Assembly (NCBI GenBank): GCA_046758845.1
Contig: JBHIBA010000031.1
Coordinates: 1-25,835 of the forward strand
Source of the DNA: JBHIBA01 sp046758845
Lineage (GTDB): Bacteria; UBA8248; JACPRG01; G963555815
Length of the DNA: 25,835 nt
Direction: 5' to 3'
The notes under the pieces are model-generated. The model ran no database searches and was not told the origin of the DNA. It saw nothing but the letters and a program-made list of their open reading frames with translations. Positions 6,989 to 15,437 of the stretch are shown in pieces (position 1 is the stretch's first letter; each line of letters opens with the position of its first letter). The position numbers and the translations under genes were made by a program.

Positions 6989-7714
6989 TTATCTCTCAGG
7001 ACCAAGGGCTATGATTCGTCCCCCCTCCAGCCCGGTCACACCCAGAAGAAAGCACCCTAGCGACGTCATCGCGGCGCGCGCGGTCTCGAGTTCCGCCTCC
7101 CCGCGCACCCCCTGCCGGATCAGAAGCCGTCCCCCGTCTGCCAGAAGCGGCCAAACTTTTGGCAACAATTCCGACACCGGCGCGACCGCCCTGCATAAGA
7201 TTGCCTGAAATCCGCCGAGATGTCTACCCCCTTTTTCGCCGTCTTTCGTTTTTTTCCCTTCCCAAAGGGTCTCAACCCGCTGGTTAATCACACGAAAGTT
7301 CCCCGCGCCCATGGCCCCGACGACGGCCCTCACCGCTTCTCTGAGAAATGACGCCTTCCGTCCCTGCGATTCTACCAAGACCATCTCGACCTGGGGGAAA
7401 AGGACGCCGATGGGGATGGCCACAATGCCCGCGCCTGCGCCCACGTCCAGCGCCCTCTCCCCGGCGCGCGGGCTCCAAAGCCGCAGAAAGTCCAAAGATT
7501 CCGGAAGCAAGCGGCTCGCGATTTCCACCGGGTCGCGCAAACCCGTCAGGCGCACCCGCCGGTTCCACTTATCCAAGAGAGAGAGGTATGCCAAAAGCGC
7601 AGATATTTGAGGGGCTCCGAGGGGATGATCTTTGCGATCAAACGACGAAACCAGCGTTTCCCGAAGCCGTGGATCATAAGGCGAACCCATAGACCCGCCT
7701 TGAAATGTCGGCAT
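6989..7714 (-). CDS. rsmG: 16S rRNA (guanine-N7) methyltransferase RsmG (GidB)
   Basis: RsmG uses S-adenosylmethionine to methylate N7 of G527 in 16S rRNA. The product (241 aa) has WNRRVRLTGLRDP (50-62), a SAM-binding glycine loop DVGAGAG (90-96) and VESQGRKASFL (114-124), in the family order. The usual loop is DLGSGAGFPG, so this is a mild variant. The upper start has no ribosome binding site. ATG at 7690 (residue 9) follows AAGG with seven-base spacing and is a credible alternative giving 233 aa. It begins 8 bases after the mnmG stop, so the two are co-transcribed. Its stop codon touches parS. Confidence 0.93.
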   Translation of the reverse strand: MPTFQGGSMGSPYDPRLRETLVSSFDRKDHPLGAPQISALLAYLSLLDKWNRRVRLTGLRDPVEIASRLLPESLDFLRLWSPRAGERALDVGAGAGIVAIPIGVLFPQVEMVLVESQGRKASFLREAVRAVVGAMGAGNFRVINQRVETLWEGKKTKDGEKGGRHLGGFQAILCRAVAPVSELLPKVWPLLADGGRLLIRQGVRGEAELETARAAMTSLGCFLLGVTGLEGGRIIALGPER

Positions 7715-7722
7715 CGTTGATC

Positions 7723-9627
7723 TTACGCGGCGGACCGACGAAGGCGCTCCAGATGGACCATGAGCAGGCCGATGGCTGACGGTGTCACGCCGGAGATGCG
7801 AGCCGCTTGGCCGAGCGTCCGGGGACAGATTCCTTCGAGCTTTTCCTTCACCTCGGCCGAAAGCCCTCTTACTTCAACAAAATCAAAGTGTTCTGGAATC
7901 CTCCGGTCTTCGAGGCCGCGCGCCCGCTCCACCTGACGAGCCTGTCGGGCGATGTACCCCTCGTACTTGACTGCGATCTCGACCTGCTCGACCACATCCC
8001 CGGCAACGTCCTCTTGATCCATCAGCAATCCATCGCCCAAGCGACCCGAAAACAAGCGAGAAAGCGCCCGAACATCGGCATAGCGCAATTCGGGACGTCT
8101 CAACAACTCTTTCAGCGTGCAGGGGCCCTGAACGGGGGCGGCGCCGAGGGTTTCGAGGGCCCGGTTCACTTCGGCAGTGGGGCTCACGCGGGTGGCGAGA
8201 AGGAACGCCAGCTCCCTCTCGATGGCAGCTCGCTTCTGGTCGAACCGGCCGTAATCTTCGTCGCCCACCAAACCGAGCGACCTTCCCGTGTCGCGCAGGC
8301 GCATGTCGGCGTTGTCGTGGCGCAACAGGAGCCGGAACTCCGCCCTGGAGGTGAACATGCGATAGGGCTCTCTCGTCCCTTTGGTGACGAGATCGTCGAT
8401 GAGGACGCCGATGTACGCCTGGCCCCTCCCCAGGACGGTCTGCTCCCGGCCCTGAACGGAAAGCGCCGCGTTGATTCCCGCCACGATCCCCTGCGCGGCG
8501 GCCTCTTCATAGCCCGTCGTGCCGTTCAACTGCCCCGCGTGATAGAGGCCCCGGATGGGCTTCGTCTCCAGCGTCGGGTGAAGCTGGGTCGGCGGCACGA
8601 AGTCATACTCGACGGCGTAGCCGGGCTTGGTCATCTCCACGTCTTCCAGCCCGGGAATTGTCCTCAGGAACTCGACCTGCACTTCCTCCGGGAGACTCGT
8701 AGATATCCCGTTGGGGTAGATCTCGTCCGTGTCCAGGCCCTCCGGCTCCAAGAAGACTTGATGGCTGGCCTTTTCCGCGAACCGGACAACCTTGTCCTCG
8801 ATGGAGGGGCAATACCGGGGGCCGGTGCCTACGATCACGCCTGTATACAGCGGGGAGCGCTCCATATTCCGCCGGATGACCCCGTGCGTTCGTTCGTTCG
8901 TGTACGTGAGGTGGCACGGCGCCTGCTCCCGACCGATCCGCTCGGTCGAATATGAAAATGGCGGCGGAGGCTCATCGCCAGGTTGAATCTCAAGCCTTGA
9001 AAAATCGATGGATTTCCCGTCCAGGCGCGGGGGTGTGCCCGTCTTGAGGCGGCCGACCTCAAACCCCTTGGCCTTCAGGGCATCCGACAGGCCCAGGGCG
9101 GGAGCCTCTCCCATTCTTCCGGCCCGGATCTTCCTGAAACCGATGTGGATCAAACCGTTCAAAAAAGTCCCGGGGGTCAGAACCGCCGTCCGGCCGCAGA
9201 TCTCCTCGCCGCCCTCCGTGCGGACGCCCTTGACCCGGTTGCCTTCGACGAGGACGTCCACGACCATCCCCGGTTTCAGCTCGAGTCCCGGCTCGCTCTC
9301 AAGGACCTTCTTTGCGAAAGAGCGGTAGAGGAGGCGATCCGCCTGTGCGCGCAAGGCCCGGACGGCGGGACCTTTTCGGGTGTTGAGCAGACGGAACTGG
9401 ATCCCGGTGGCGTCGATCATCTTCGCCATGGCGCCCCCCAGCGCGTCGATCTCCCGGACAAGATGCCCCTTGGCGATCCCTCCGATCGCCGGGTTGCAGG
9501 ACATCTGGCCGATCCGCTCAAGGTCCCCTGTGACCATGATCGTATCGAGGCCCATGCGCGCGGCGGCCAGACAGGCCTCGATGCCCGCATGTCCCGCCCC
9601 GACTACGATAACGTCGTAAATTCGCAT
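7723..9627 (-). CDS. mnmG: tRNA uridine-5-carboxymethylaminomethyl modification enzyme MnmG (GidA)
   Basis: MnmG is the FAD enzyme that works with MnmE to place the cmnm5 group on the wobble uridine of certain tRNAs. The 634-residue product has the FAD-binding GAGHAG (10-15), the family block SCNPAIGGIAKGHLVREIDALGG with a cysteine at 44, RKGPAVRALRAQADR, and a catalytic cysteine at 273 in RYCPSIEDKVVRF. The frame reaches back to TTG 9645, but ATG 9627 begins the conserved strand (MRIYDVIVVG) and has GGGGGGA upstream, so I use it. The length equals that of well-studied homologues. mnmE is close by but separated by an opposite-strand gene. Confidence 0.97.
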   Translation of the reverse strand: MRIYDVIVVGAGHAGIEACLAAARMGLDTIMVTGDLERIGQMSCNPAIGGIAKGHLVREIDALGGAMAKMIDATGIQFRLLNTRKGPAVRALRAQADRLLYRSFAKKVLESEPGLELKPGMVVDVLVEGNRVKGVRTEGGEEICGRTAVLTPGTFLNGLIHIGFRKIRAGRMGEAPALGLSDALKAKGFEVGRLKTGTPPRLDGKSIDFSRLEIQPGDEPPPPFSYSTERIGREQAPCHLTYTNERTHGVIRRNMERSPLYTGVIVGTGPRYCPSIEDKVVRFAEKASHQVFLEPEGLDTDEIYPNGISTSLPEEVQVEFLRTIPGLEDVEMTKPGYAVEYDFVPPTQLHPTLETKPIRGLYHAGQLNGTTGYEEAAAQGIVAGINAALSVQGREQTVLGRGQAYIGVLIDDLVTKGTREPYRMFTSRAEFRLLLRHDNADMRLRDTGRSLGLVGDEDYGRFDQKRAAIERELAFLLATRVSPTAEVNRALETLGAAPVQGPCTLKELLRRPELRYADVRALSRLFSGRLGDGLLMDQEDVAGDVVEQVEIAVKYEGYIARQARQVERARGLEDRRIPEHFDFVEVRGLSAEVKEKLEGICPRTLGQAARISGVTPSAIGLLMVHLERLRRSAA

Positions 9628-9687
9628 GGTTTCAAATCCCCCCAAGGCCGGGTGTCAACGGGATTCCCACCCGCGCAGAATGGTGTT

Positions 9688-9716
9688 ATTTTAATCCTGT
9701 GCGAAGATAATGCCAC
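9688..9716 (-). promoter_or_regulatory. candidate promoter of mnmG-rsmG
   Basis: On the minus strand GTGGCA (9716-9711) and TAAAAT (9693-9688) are separated by 17 bases. The -10 matches 5 of 6 and the -35 matches 4 of 6. It would start transcription about 55 bases before the mnmG ATG. Confidence 0.45.
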
Positions 9717-9999
9717 TCATCGGAACGCTGCTGGTGTGGGTTTTTTCACAAAGGTTGGCCGCGCTGTTGCTCCGAGGTCCTCACATCGATGCACGCTTGA
9801 TAAACATTGGAAGCCCAAAGAATCCGAGCGCTGTCTGTAGACAATAAACGGCAGGCGTTTGCTCCCGGGCGCGGGCTTTGTCTTGCGCCGAAAAAGGGTT
9901 GCTCAGAACGCAAAGTGCGATTGCTGTTAGATTAGAGAGAGAATGCGAGCCTGATCATCGGAACCCTGTGGCCGAGAAAGACAGAGAAGGAGAGCTCCT
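9717..9999. other. intergenic region upstream of the oxidoreductase gene
   Basis: No gene is supported here. The only ordered element I see is the weak palindrome TGTCT-GT-AGACA at 9832-9843. AGAAGGAG shortly before 10000 is a good ribosome binding site for the plus-strand gene. I could not find a convincing -35/-10 pair for that gene. Confidence 0.5.
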
Positions 10000-10635
10000 A
10001 TGCGTGTAGCGATCATCGGATCGGGCAACGTGGGCGGTGCGCTCGGGCGCCGCTTGCATGAGGCGGGTCATGATGTCGCCTTCGGTGCGCGCGATCCCAA
10101 CAGCGAAAAGGCCAAGTCCGCGGCAAAAGCGGCCGGGGGCCGCGTCGCGGCGATCCAGGCCGCAGCGGCAGGGGCCGAGGTGATTTTGCTCGCCGTGCCT
10201 TGGGGCGCCGCAAAAGATGCCCTCGCGGCGGCGGGCGACCTGGCGGGGAAGGTCATCCTGGACTGCACGAATCCCCTGAAACCCGACCTGTCCGGCCTGG
10301 AGGTGGGGCATACCACCTCTGGGGGCGAGCAGGTGGCGGCAGCGGCGCCGGGAGCGCGCGTCGTCAAGATCTTCAACACAACAGGGGCCGGCAACATGGG
10401 CAACCCGCGCTACGGAGACAGGGCGATCACCATGCTCTACGCCGGTGATGATGAGGATGCGAAGGCGACGGCGGCGCAACTTGCCAAAGATGTGGGGTTC
10501 AATCCCATCGACCTCGGCCCTCTCAGCGCCGCCCGCCTGCTGGAGCCTTTCGCCCTGGTCTGGATCACGCTTGCCTATCGCCAGGGGCTCGGCCCGGATT
10601 TCGCCCTCGTGGCGCTGCCGCGTCCCGCGAAATGA
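10000..10635 (+). CDS. NADP-binding oxidoreductase of the F420-dependent NADP reductase family
   Basis: The 211-residue protein is a single Rossmann domain resembling F420-dependent NADP oxidoreductases and the N-terminal domain of pyrroline-5-carboxylate reductases. It starts with VAIIGSGNVGGALGRRL (glycine loop 7-12), and FGARDP near residue 28 places an arginine that could bind the NADP 2'-phosphate. VILLAVPW and LDCTNPL are the later strands of the fold. The real substrate is unknown and F420 itself cannot be inferred. A good ribosome binding site precedes the ATG. It is the only clear plus-strand gene within an otherwise minus-strand block, separating mnmE from mnmG, and is rich in alanine, so recent insertion is possible but not demonstrated. 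Confidence 0.8.
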   Translation: MRVAIIGSGNVGGALGRRLHEAGHDVAFGARDPNSEKAKSAAKAAGGRVAAIQAAAAGAEVILLAVPWGAAKDALAAAGDLAGKVILDCTNPLKPDLSGLEVGHTTSGGEQVAAAAPGARVVKIFNTTGAGNMGNPRYGDRAITMLYAGDDEDAKATAAQLAKDVGFNPIDLGPLSAARLLEPFALVWITLAYRQGLGPDFALVALPRPAK

Positions 10636-10701
10636 CCCGGCGTCTGCATCAGGAGCCGCCTCGCCGGGCTTCGCCGAACTGGCGCAGGCAGATCGCGTGA
10701 G

Positions 10702-10720
10702 CCGCGCGCGAGCCGCGCGG
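10702..10720. terminator. hairpin between convergent genes
   Basis: CCGCGCG (10702-10708) and CGCGCGG (10714-10720) pair around a five-base loop, between the end of the oxidoreductase gene and the end of mnmE. No T-tract follows on either strand, so the terminator role is only suggested by its position. Confidence 0.3.
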
Positions 10721-10739
10721 ACGCCTCGGTATACCGCCC

Positions 10740-12173
10740 CTATTTGCCGATGCAGAACTCGCTGAAAACGGCGTCGAGGAGGTCTTCCGTGAAGGTCTTC
10801 CCCAAGAGCGCGGCAAGCGCTTCCAAGGCCTCGGTGAACTCCACGCTCACGAGCTCCGGGGAGAGCCCGGTCTCCATGGCCTTGATCCCGGCGGTCACGG
10901 AATCGGCCGCCGCTTTGACCCGCTCGCGGTGGCGTTCGCGGGTGAGCATCAACTCCTCATTGGCGGAAGCGCCCCCCAGGGCCGCCTCCACCATGGCAGC
11001 TTCTAGGTCCTCCAGGCCGTCGCCGCGAAGGGCCGAGAGGCGAACCAGGCGGTTCTTCCCGAAGACCCCTTGGGCTTCCCCCTGATTCAGCCCCATCCCC
11101 AAGTCCATCTTGTTCAAGACGCCGATGACCGCCAGGCCGGCCCCCTCCGCCAAGCCGGTTCGGCCGCACACGCTGTCCAGAATCTCCACGTCCTCGCGCG
11201 CCAAGGGAGCGGAGCCGTCGACGACCACCAGGACCATCGACGCCGCCTCCACCATGCGCTGGGCCCGGTCGATTCCCGCCTGCTCCACGGGGTTTTCTGC
11301 TTTCCGCAGGCCCGCTGTGTCGATGAACCGGAATGGGATTCCGCCGATCACGGCCGTCTCTTCGATGGTGTCGCGCGTCGTTCCGGGATAGGGGCTCGTG
11401 AGCGCCCGATCCTCCCGAAGGAGAAGGTTGAGAAGCGAAGATTTCCCGACGTTGGGCCGGCCGATGATCGCAACCGGCGTGCCCTCCCGCACGGCCTTGC
11501 CCGCCCGAAAGCTGTTCAGCAGCCAGACCAGGCGGTTGCGCGCCAACGCCGCCCGCTCCGCAAGGCGCTCGGAAGCCTGGATTTCAAGGTCTTCGTCGGG
11601 GAAGTCGACGGCCGCCTCCAGCTGTGCAGAAATTTCGATGAGATCGCTCCAGACCTCGTCCAGCTCTCGCGAAAGCCTTCCGGAAAGGTGCCCGAGCGCG
11701 GCCCGGAGACCGGCCTGGGAGCGGGCCGAGATGATGTCCGCCACCGCCTCCGCCTGGATGAGGTCCAGACGGCCGTTCAGGAAGGCCCGCCGCGTGAACT
11801 CGCCCGGCTCGGCGGGTCTCGCCCCGTGGTCAACTACGAGGCGCAGGGTCGCACGCAGGGATACCTGGCTGCCGTGCCCATGAATCTCGACAACGTCCTC
11901 GCCGGTGTACGAGTGAGGCGCGGGCATCGCGGCCACGAGACCCTCGTCGAGGATTTCCCCCGTGTCAGGATTGATCACTCGCCCATGATAAAGCTTTCGG
12001 GGGGTGAACTTTGAGAAACGCCCGCCGTTCGGCTTACGGAAAACTGATTGCGCCAAGGGGAAGGCCCGCGGCCCGCTGATTCGAATGATCCCGATGGCCG
12101 CCTCGCCGGGGGCGGTTGAAATCGCCGCGATGTCGTCCGGCCGGTGAGGGGAAGGTTCGGCGTCGCGAACCAT
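10740..12173 (-). CDS. mnmE: tRNA modification GTPase MnmE (TrmE)
   Basis: MnmE is the dimeric GTPase partner of MnmG in wobble-uridine modification. The 477-residue product has the N-terminal folate-binding domain beginning around DDIAAISTAPGEAAIGIIRISG, a helical domain, and an inserted G domain with GRPNVGKSS (238-246), DTAG (285-288) and NKMD (354-357). It ends in the diagnostic CIGK, whose cysteine is needed for activity. The length is normal. It starts 6 bases after khpB, with no obvious ribosome binding site, so coupled translation is likely. Confidence 0.97.
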   Translation of the reverse strand: MVRDAEPSPHRPDDIAAISTAPGEAAIGIIRISGPRAFPLAQSVFRKPNGGRFSKFTPRKLYHGRVINPDTGEILDEGLVAAMPAPHSYTGEDVVEIHGHGSQVSLRATLRLVVDHGARPAEPGEFTRRAFLNGRLDLIQAEAVADIISARSQAGLRAALGHLSGRLSRELDEVWSDLIEISAQLEAAVDFPDEDLEIQASERLAERAALARNRLVWLLNSFRAGKAVREGTPVAIIGRPNVGKSSLLNLLLREDRALTSPYPGTTRDTIEETAVIGGIPFRFIDTAGLRKAENPVEQAGIDRAQRMVEAASMVLVVVDGSAPLAREDVEILDSVCGRTGLAEGAGLAVIGVLNKMDLGMGLNQGEAQGVFGKNRLVRLSALRGDGLEDLEAAMVEAALGGASANEELMLTRERHRERVKAAADSVTAGIKAMETGLSPELVSVEFTEALEALAALLGKTFTEDLLDAVFSEFCIGK

Positions 12174-12179
12174 GAGAGG

Positions 12180-12833
12180 TCAGGGGGCGGGGGAGATGAC
12201 CACGCGGCGGAATGACCCCTCGCCCTCGCTGAAAGTCTCGACGCCTGCTATGTCCCGGACGGCCGTATGAACGAGGCGGCGGTCCCGCGCATTCATGGGC
12301 CTGCACGTGACGGGCCTGCCCGTTCGCACGGCCTTTCGAGCCAGCCGGGTCGCCATGTCCCGGAGGTTCTCCGCCGTGCGCTCTCTGTAGCCTTCGGCGT
12401 CCAGGTGGATGCGGATGCGTTCGTGGGGGGGTCGGTTGACCATTCGCTCGACCAGGCACTCTAGGGCATCCAGGGTCTCTCCGCGCCGGCCGATAAGGAT
12501 TCCCAATTGGCGGCCCCGGATGTTCAGGTGCACAGCGCCGTCGCGAAGGTCCGCCTCGATGGGCGCCTCGAGGCCCATTCGTCCGATCAGCTGCTCGAGC
12601 GTCTCCCGCGCGGCCGCCAACCGGAGAGCCAGGTCGTTGAAATGAATGCGCAGGCGGATCGGCGAACGGCCCAGGAACCCCAGCAGCCCCCTTCGAGACT
12701 CGACGGTCTCGACCTCGACGTCTTCTTCCTGCAAGCCGAGCCGCGTCAGGCCCTGGGCCAAGGCGTCTTCTCTGCTTTCGGCTTCAATCTCGAGGGTTCC
12801 CAAGGGCCTCGCCTCCGAAAAAGGCTCGCTCAT
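12180..12833 (-). CDS. khpB: RNA-binding protein KhpB (Jag/EloR)
   Basis: KhpB is an RNA-binding regulator that in firmicutes acts with KhpA and influences cell elongation. The 217-residue product has all three domains: Jag-N (about 9-62, including SRRGLLGFLGRSP), a KH domain with the GRRG loop at 115-118 (ILIGRRGETLDALE), and an R3H domain with RPMNARDRRLVH (178-189). Its ATG overlaps the yidC stop as ATGA, the common yidC-khpB coupling. A KH-R3H protein with a long-P1 YidC is usual in several diderm phyla outside gammaproteobacteria. Confidence 0.93.
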   Translation of the reverse strand: MSEPFSEARPLGTLEIEAESREDALAQGLTRLGLQEEDVEVETVESRRGLLGFLGRSPIRLRIHFNDLALRLAAARETLEQLIGRMGLEAPIEADLRDGAVHLNIRGRQLGILIGRRGETLDALECLVERMVNRPPHERIRIHLDAEGYRERTAENLRDMATRLARKAVRTGRPVTCRPMNARDRRLVHTAVRDIAGVETFSEGEGSFRRVVISPAP

Positions 12834-14554
12834 TTCTTGGCGGTCTTCGATGCCTTCGCTTTCGACGCCGGTTTAGCGCCCGGGGATTTGCCCGGCTGCT
12901 TGGCCGCGCGCAGCGTGAAGTACTGCTGGCCGATGCTCAGGACGTTGTTCGCCAGCCAGTAAACGACCAGCCCCGCCGGGAACGACCAGAACAAGAAGGT
13001 GAAGAGAACAGGCATGAAGATCATCATCTTCTGCTGCGTGGGATCCATGGACGCCGGCGTCGTCTTTTGTTGGAGAAACATGGACGCGCCCATCAGCAGA
13101 ACCAGCAGCCGGAACGGGATGTCTACGCCCGGGAGGGTGAAGAGCCCCGTCTCGGGCAAGGAAAGGTCTTCCAGCCAAAGGAAGGGCGCCTGTCTCAACT
13201 CGATACCGCCCAGAAGCGCGCTGTACAAGGCGAAGAAGACCGGAATCTGCAGAACCATGGGCAGGCAGCCCCCGAGGGGGTTCACCTTGTGCTCCCGGTA
13301 CAGCTTCATCACCTCTTCGTTCATCCGCGTCCGGTCGTCCTTGAAGATCTCCCGGATCTTCTTCATCTTCGGCTGAAGCCTTTGCATCTGTTGCATGGAC
13401 TTGGTGCTTTTTTGGGTCAGCGGATAGAAAATGATCTTGATGAGCACCGTCAAAATGATGATGGCCAGGCCGTAGCTATGCGTCAGGCCGTAGAAAAACC
13501 GCAAAGCGACCAGGAGCGGACCGGCGACGAAACTGAAGAACCCCAGATCAATGGCCTTTTCCAACGACGCCCCGGAGGCCTTGAGGATCGCCTGGTCCTT
13601 CGGACCGGCGAAAAGGGAAAGCTTGGCCTCTCCGGGCGAGTTGCCCCGATACCGCAATCCCACAAGCACGCCTCCGTCCTTCCGGACGACCGCATCCCCC
13701 TCGAAATCGCTCGGGGGCACCAGCGCCGCCATGAAGTACTTGCTGTGTACGGAGGTCCACTGAATCCCCCCTGTTTGGACAACGGCCTTGCCGTCCTTCA
13801 GATCGTCGTCGTCCACAGAGACCAGCTTGCCGCCGCGAAGGGTCACCGGGCCGGTCGTGGCATATCGGTCGCCTTGGTGGCCCTCTGTGGTAATCCCCGG
13901 ACCCCAGAAAACGTCGAGGCTCCCCGGCGACGCCCCCCCATGCCAACGAAGGCTCACGTCCAGGACGTAGGACCCATAACGGAAACCCAACGACTTCCGA
14001 ACCTCCTCCCCTCCTGGCAAGCGCGAGACGAACTCCAGCCTCCCTTCAGGTCGTTCGGGGGTGAGGGTGAGCCCCTCCCGATCCACGGCATAAACCGCGC
14101 GGTTCGCCCCTTCGCCAAGCCTCCCGCCGAGAAAGAGGGGCAGCCAGGATAAGCTGCGCGGGGCCTCTCGCTCTTCCTCGCCGGACTTCGGCACAAGGTT
14201 CAACGGCCTCCCGTCTGCGTCCTTGTAGCGGAGGAGCGTCAGCTCCTTGATGCCTGCGCCCAGCGTAGTTACGACGATGCGGGCCACGCCGGTGTCCACG
14301 ACGATCTCCTTCGCCGCCGCAGGAGCAGGAGGGGCTTCGGCTACTCGTGGCGCCGGAAGCCGCAGTGGCTCGGCCCTCGGGGCCGGGGCGGCCTTCTGGG
14401 CTGTCCTCTTTTCAGCCTCGAGAGCCCCCTTTCTTCGGGCCTTCTCTTGGCGCGCAGCTCGTTGGGCCTCCATCTGGGGGTTGATGAAGTACCACTGGTA
14501 CCCGATGAGGACGAGCATCGAAAGGACAGCGGCGAGGATTGCGCGCTTTTCCAT
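12830..14554 (-). CDS. yidC: membrane protein insertase YidC
   Basis: YidC inserts and folds inner-membrane proteins, alone or with SecYEG. The 574-residue protein has an N-terminal membrane segment (about 5-23), a proline/alanine-rich linker, a periplasmic P1 beta domain (about 82-320) and the conserved five-helix core. The core contains K373 in VLIKIIFYPLT, at the position of the substrate-contacting arginine of E. coli, and a cytoplasmic coiled coil with KVNPLGGCLPMVLQIPVFFALY. The C-terminus is a lysine-rich tail that may touch the ribosome. The P1 domain is a diderm trait. Nearby V-ATPase subunit K is a plausible client, by inference from the role of YidC in inserting c subunits elsewhere. 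Confidence 0.96.
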   Translation of the reverse strand: MEKRAILAAVLSMLVLIGYQWYFINPQMEAQRAARQEKARRKGALEAEKRTAQKAAPAPRAEPLRLPAPRVAEAPPAPAAAKEIVVDTGVARIVVTTLGAGIKELTLLRYKDADGRPLNLVPKSGEEEREAPRSLSWLPLFLGGRLGEGANRAVYAVDREGLTLTPERPEGRLEFVSRLPGGEEVRKSLGFRYGSYVLDVSLRWHGGASPGSLDVFWGPGITTEGHQGDRYATTGPVTLRGGKLVSVDDDDLKDGKAVVQTGGIQWTSVHSKYFMAALVPPSDFEGDAVVRKDGGVLVGLRYRGNSPGEAKLSLFAGPKDQAILKASGASLEKAIDLGFFSFVAGPLLVALRFFYGLTHSYGLAIIILTVLIKIIFYPLTQKSTKSMQQMQRLQPKMKKIREIFKDDRTRMNEEVMKLYREHKVNPLGGCLPMVLQIPVFFALYSALLGGIELRQAPFLWLEDLSLPETGLFTLPGVDIPFRLLVLLMGASMFLQQKTTPASMDPTQQKMMIFMPVLFTFLFWSFPAGLVVYWLANNVLSIGQQYFTLRAAKQPGKSPGAKPASKAKASKTAKK

Positions 14555-14562
14555 GTCTGGGC

Positions 14563-14799
14563 TTAGGATCTTCCGTCAGGGTGTGGGAGCGGGTCGTAAC
14601 CCCCTGGATGGAAGGGGTGACACCGCAGAAGCCGCCTCATGATCAGGAGCAGTGCCTTCGGGGCACTATAGTTCTCAATGGCCTGGAGGGCGTACTCCGA
14701 GCAAGACGGATGAAACCTACACGACCGGGGGAGCACGGGGGAGAGAAGGAGTCGATACAGCCGAACCGGCGCTGCCAGGAGAACCTTCGTCGCGTGCAT
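14563..14799 (-). CDS. yidD: membrane protein insertion efficiency factor YidD
   Basis: YidD is a small membrane-associated protein that helps YidC-dependent insertion. The 78-residue product carries the family core LLSPVLPRSCRFHPSCSEYA (19-38) with its conserved cysteines, and HPFHPGGYDPLP (61-72). I start at ATG 14799. The frame extends to GTG 14856, but that adds a glycine/arginine-rich segment that does not look like YidD. The first 83 bases overlap the end of rnpA in another frame. It lies 8 bases before yidC. Confidence 0.92.
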   Translation of the reverse strand: MHATKVLLAAPVRLYRLLLSPVLPRSCRFHPSCSEYALQAIENYSAPKALLLIMRRLLRCHPFHPGGYDPLPHPDGRS

Positions 14800-15166
14800 G
14801 GTGTTCTTTGCCGTCAGTCCTTCCGGACGACCTGCCGGGCCGCGACCCGAACGCACGACTCAGCGAACGTTCGAGAAGGCGGCAAAGGGCGGAATATTCT
14901 AGCCGCTCGATTCCAGGCCTCACGATGATGACCGCATCCGTTCCGGCTGCCAGCTGCCTCAGCTCGCGAAAGGCCGCTTTCAGCCGCCGCCTGATGCGGT
15001 TTCTCAGGGCGGCCCCCCCAACCCGGCTGGAGATCGATACTCCAAGACGCGCCTGGCCCGCCGGGCTTGCTTCGGTGAAAAGCTTGTAGTACGGCGTGCG
15101 GTCAGCGGGCGGCCGAGCGCAGATTCGGCCGAAATCCCGTCTTTTCAGGGGGGCCGCGGCGCTCAT
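14717..15166 (-). CDS. rnpA: ribonuclease P protein component RnpA
   Basis: RnpA is the protein subunit of RNase P, which removes 5' leaders from precursor tRNAs. The 149-residue product contains the signature RNRIRRRLKAAFRE (about 56-69) after SSRVGGAALR, with FGRICARPPADRTPYYKLF near the start and VIIVRPGIERLEYSALCRLLERSL as the last core helix. Family members are usually 105-125 residues. The extra tail of about 30-40 residues is Gly/Ser/Pro-rich and its last 27 or so codons overlap yidD. The overlap may be real, or a nearby stop may have been lost. It starts 13 bases after rpmH. Confidence 0.9.
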   Translation of the reverse strand: MSAAAPLKRRDFGRICARPPADRTPYYKLFTEASPAGQARLGVSISSRVGGAALRNRIRRRLKAAFRELRQLAAGTDAVIIVRPGIERLEYSALCRLLERSLSRAFGSRPGRSSGRTDGKEHHARDEGSPGSAGSAVSTPSLPRAPPVV

Positions 15167-15179
15167 CGCCTTCGAAGAC

Positions 15180-15314
15180 TCAAACGGCTAAGCGTTTCCT
15201 GCCTTTCTTGCGGCGCCTGCTCAGCACCTTTCGGCCGTTCCGCGTCGCCATTCTCGCGAAAAACCCGTGCGTCCTTGCCCGCTTAACCCTCGAAGGCTGC
15301 CAAGTCCTTTTCAC
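15180..15314 (-). CDS. rpmH: 50S ribosomal protein bL34
   Basis: This short gene encodes a 44-residue basic protein beginning KRTWQPSRVKRARTHGFFAR and ending RRRKKGRKRLAV, an unmistakable bL34. It lies in the large ribosomal subunit near the 23S rRNA 5' region. The start is GTG 15314, with GAGAGAGG nine bases upstream. It is the first gene of the leftward operon rpmH-rnpA-yidD-yidC-khpB-mnmE and lies 13 bases before rnpA. A consensus promoter is about 80 bases upstream. Confidence 0.97.
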   Translation of the reverse strand: MKRTWQPSRVKRARTHGFFARMATRNGRKVLSRRRKKGRKRLAV

Positions 15315-15393
15315 GCACCCGTTCCTCTCTCGCTTCGATATGGTCGTCTCTTACGGGCGGCGGTTGCAGCCCTCTGCCATCGAACTGGTTTTT

Positions 15394-15422
15394 ACTTTAG
15401 GTTGCCGCGCTCCGCCTGTCAA
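15394..15422 (-). promoter_or_regulatory. promoter of the rpmH-rnpA-yidDC operon
   Basis: On the minus strand TTGACA (15422-15417) and TAAAGT (15399-15394) are 17 bases apart. The -35 is perfect and the -10 matches 4 of 6. It points at rpmH, with a leader of roughly 75 bases. Only 15 bases separate its -35 from the -35 of the divergent dnaA promoter. Confidence 0.65.
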
Positions 15423-15437
15423 GGCCGCAATCACGCG

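Noticed and set aside
7807..8955. 382-residue plus-strand open frame antisense to mnmG
   Set aside because: mnmG is certain from its motifs. The antisense frame has no family features and arises from GC-rich codon third positions.
14800..14856. GTG-started N-terminal extension of YidD
   Set aside because: The added residues are Gly/Arg-rich and unlike YidD, and would lengthen the overlap with rnpA.
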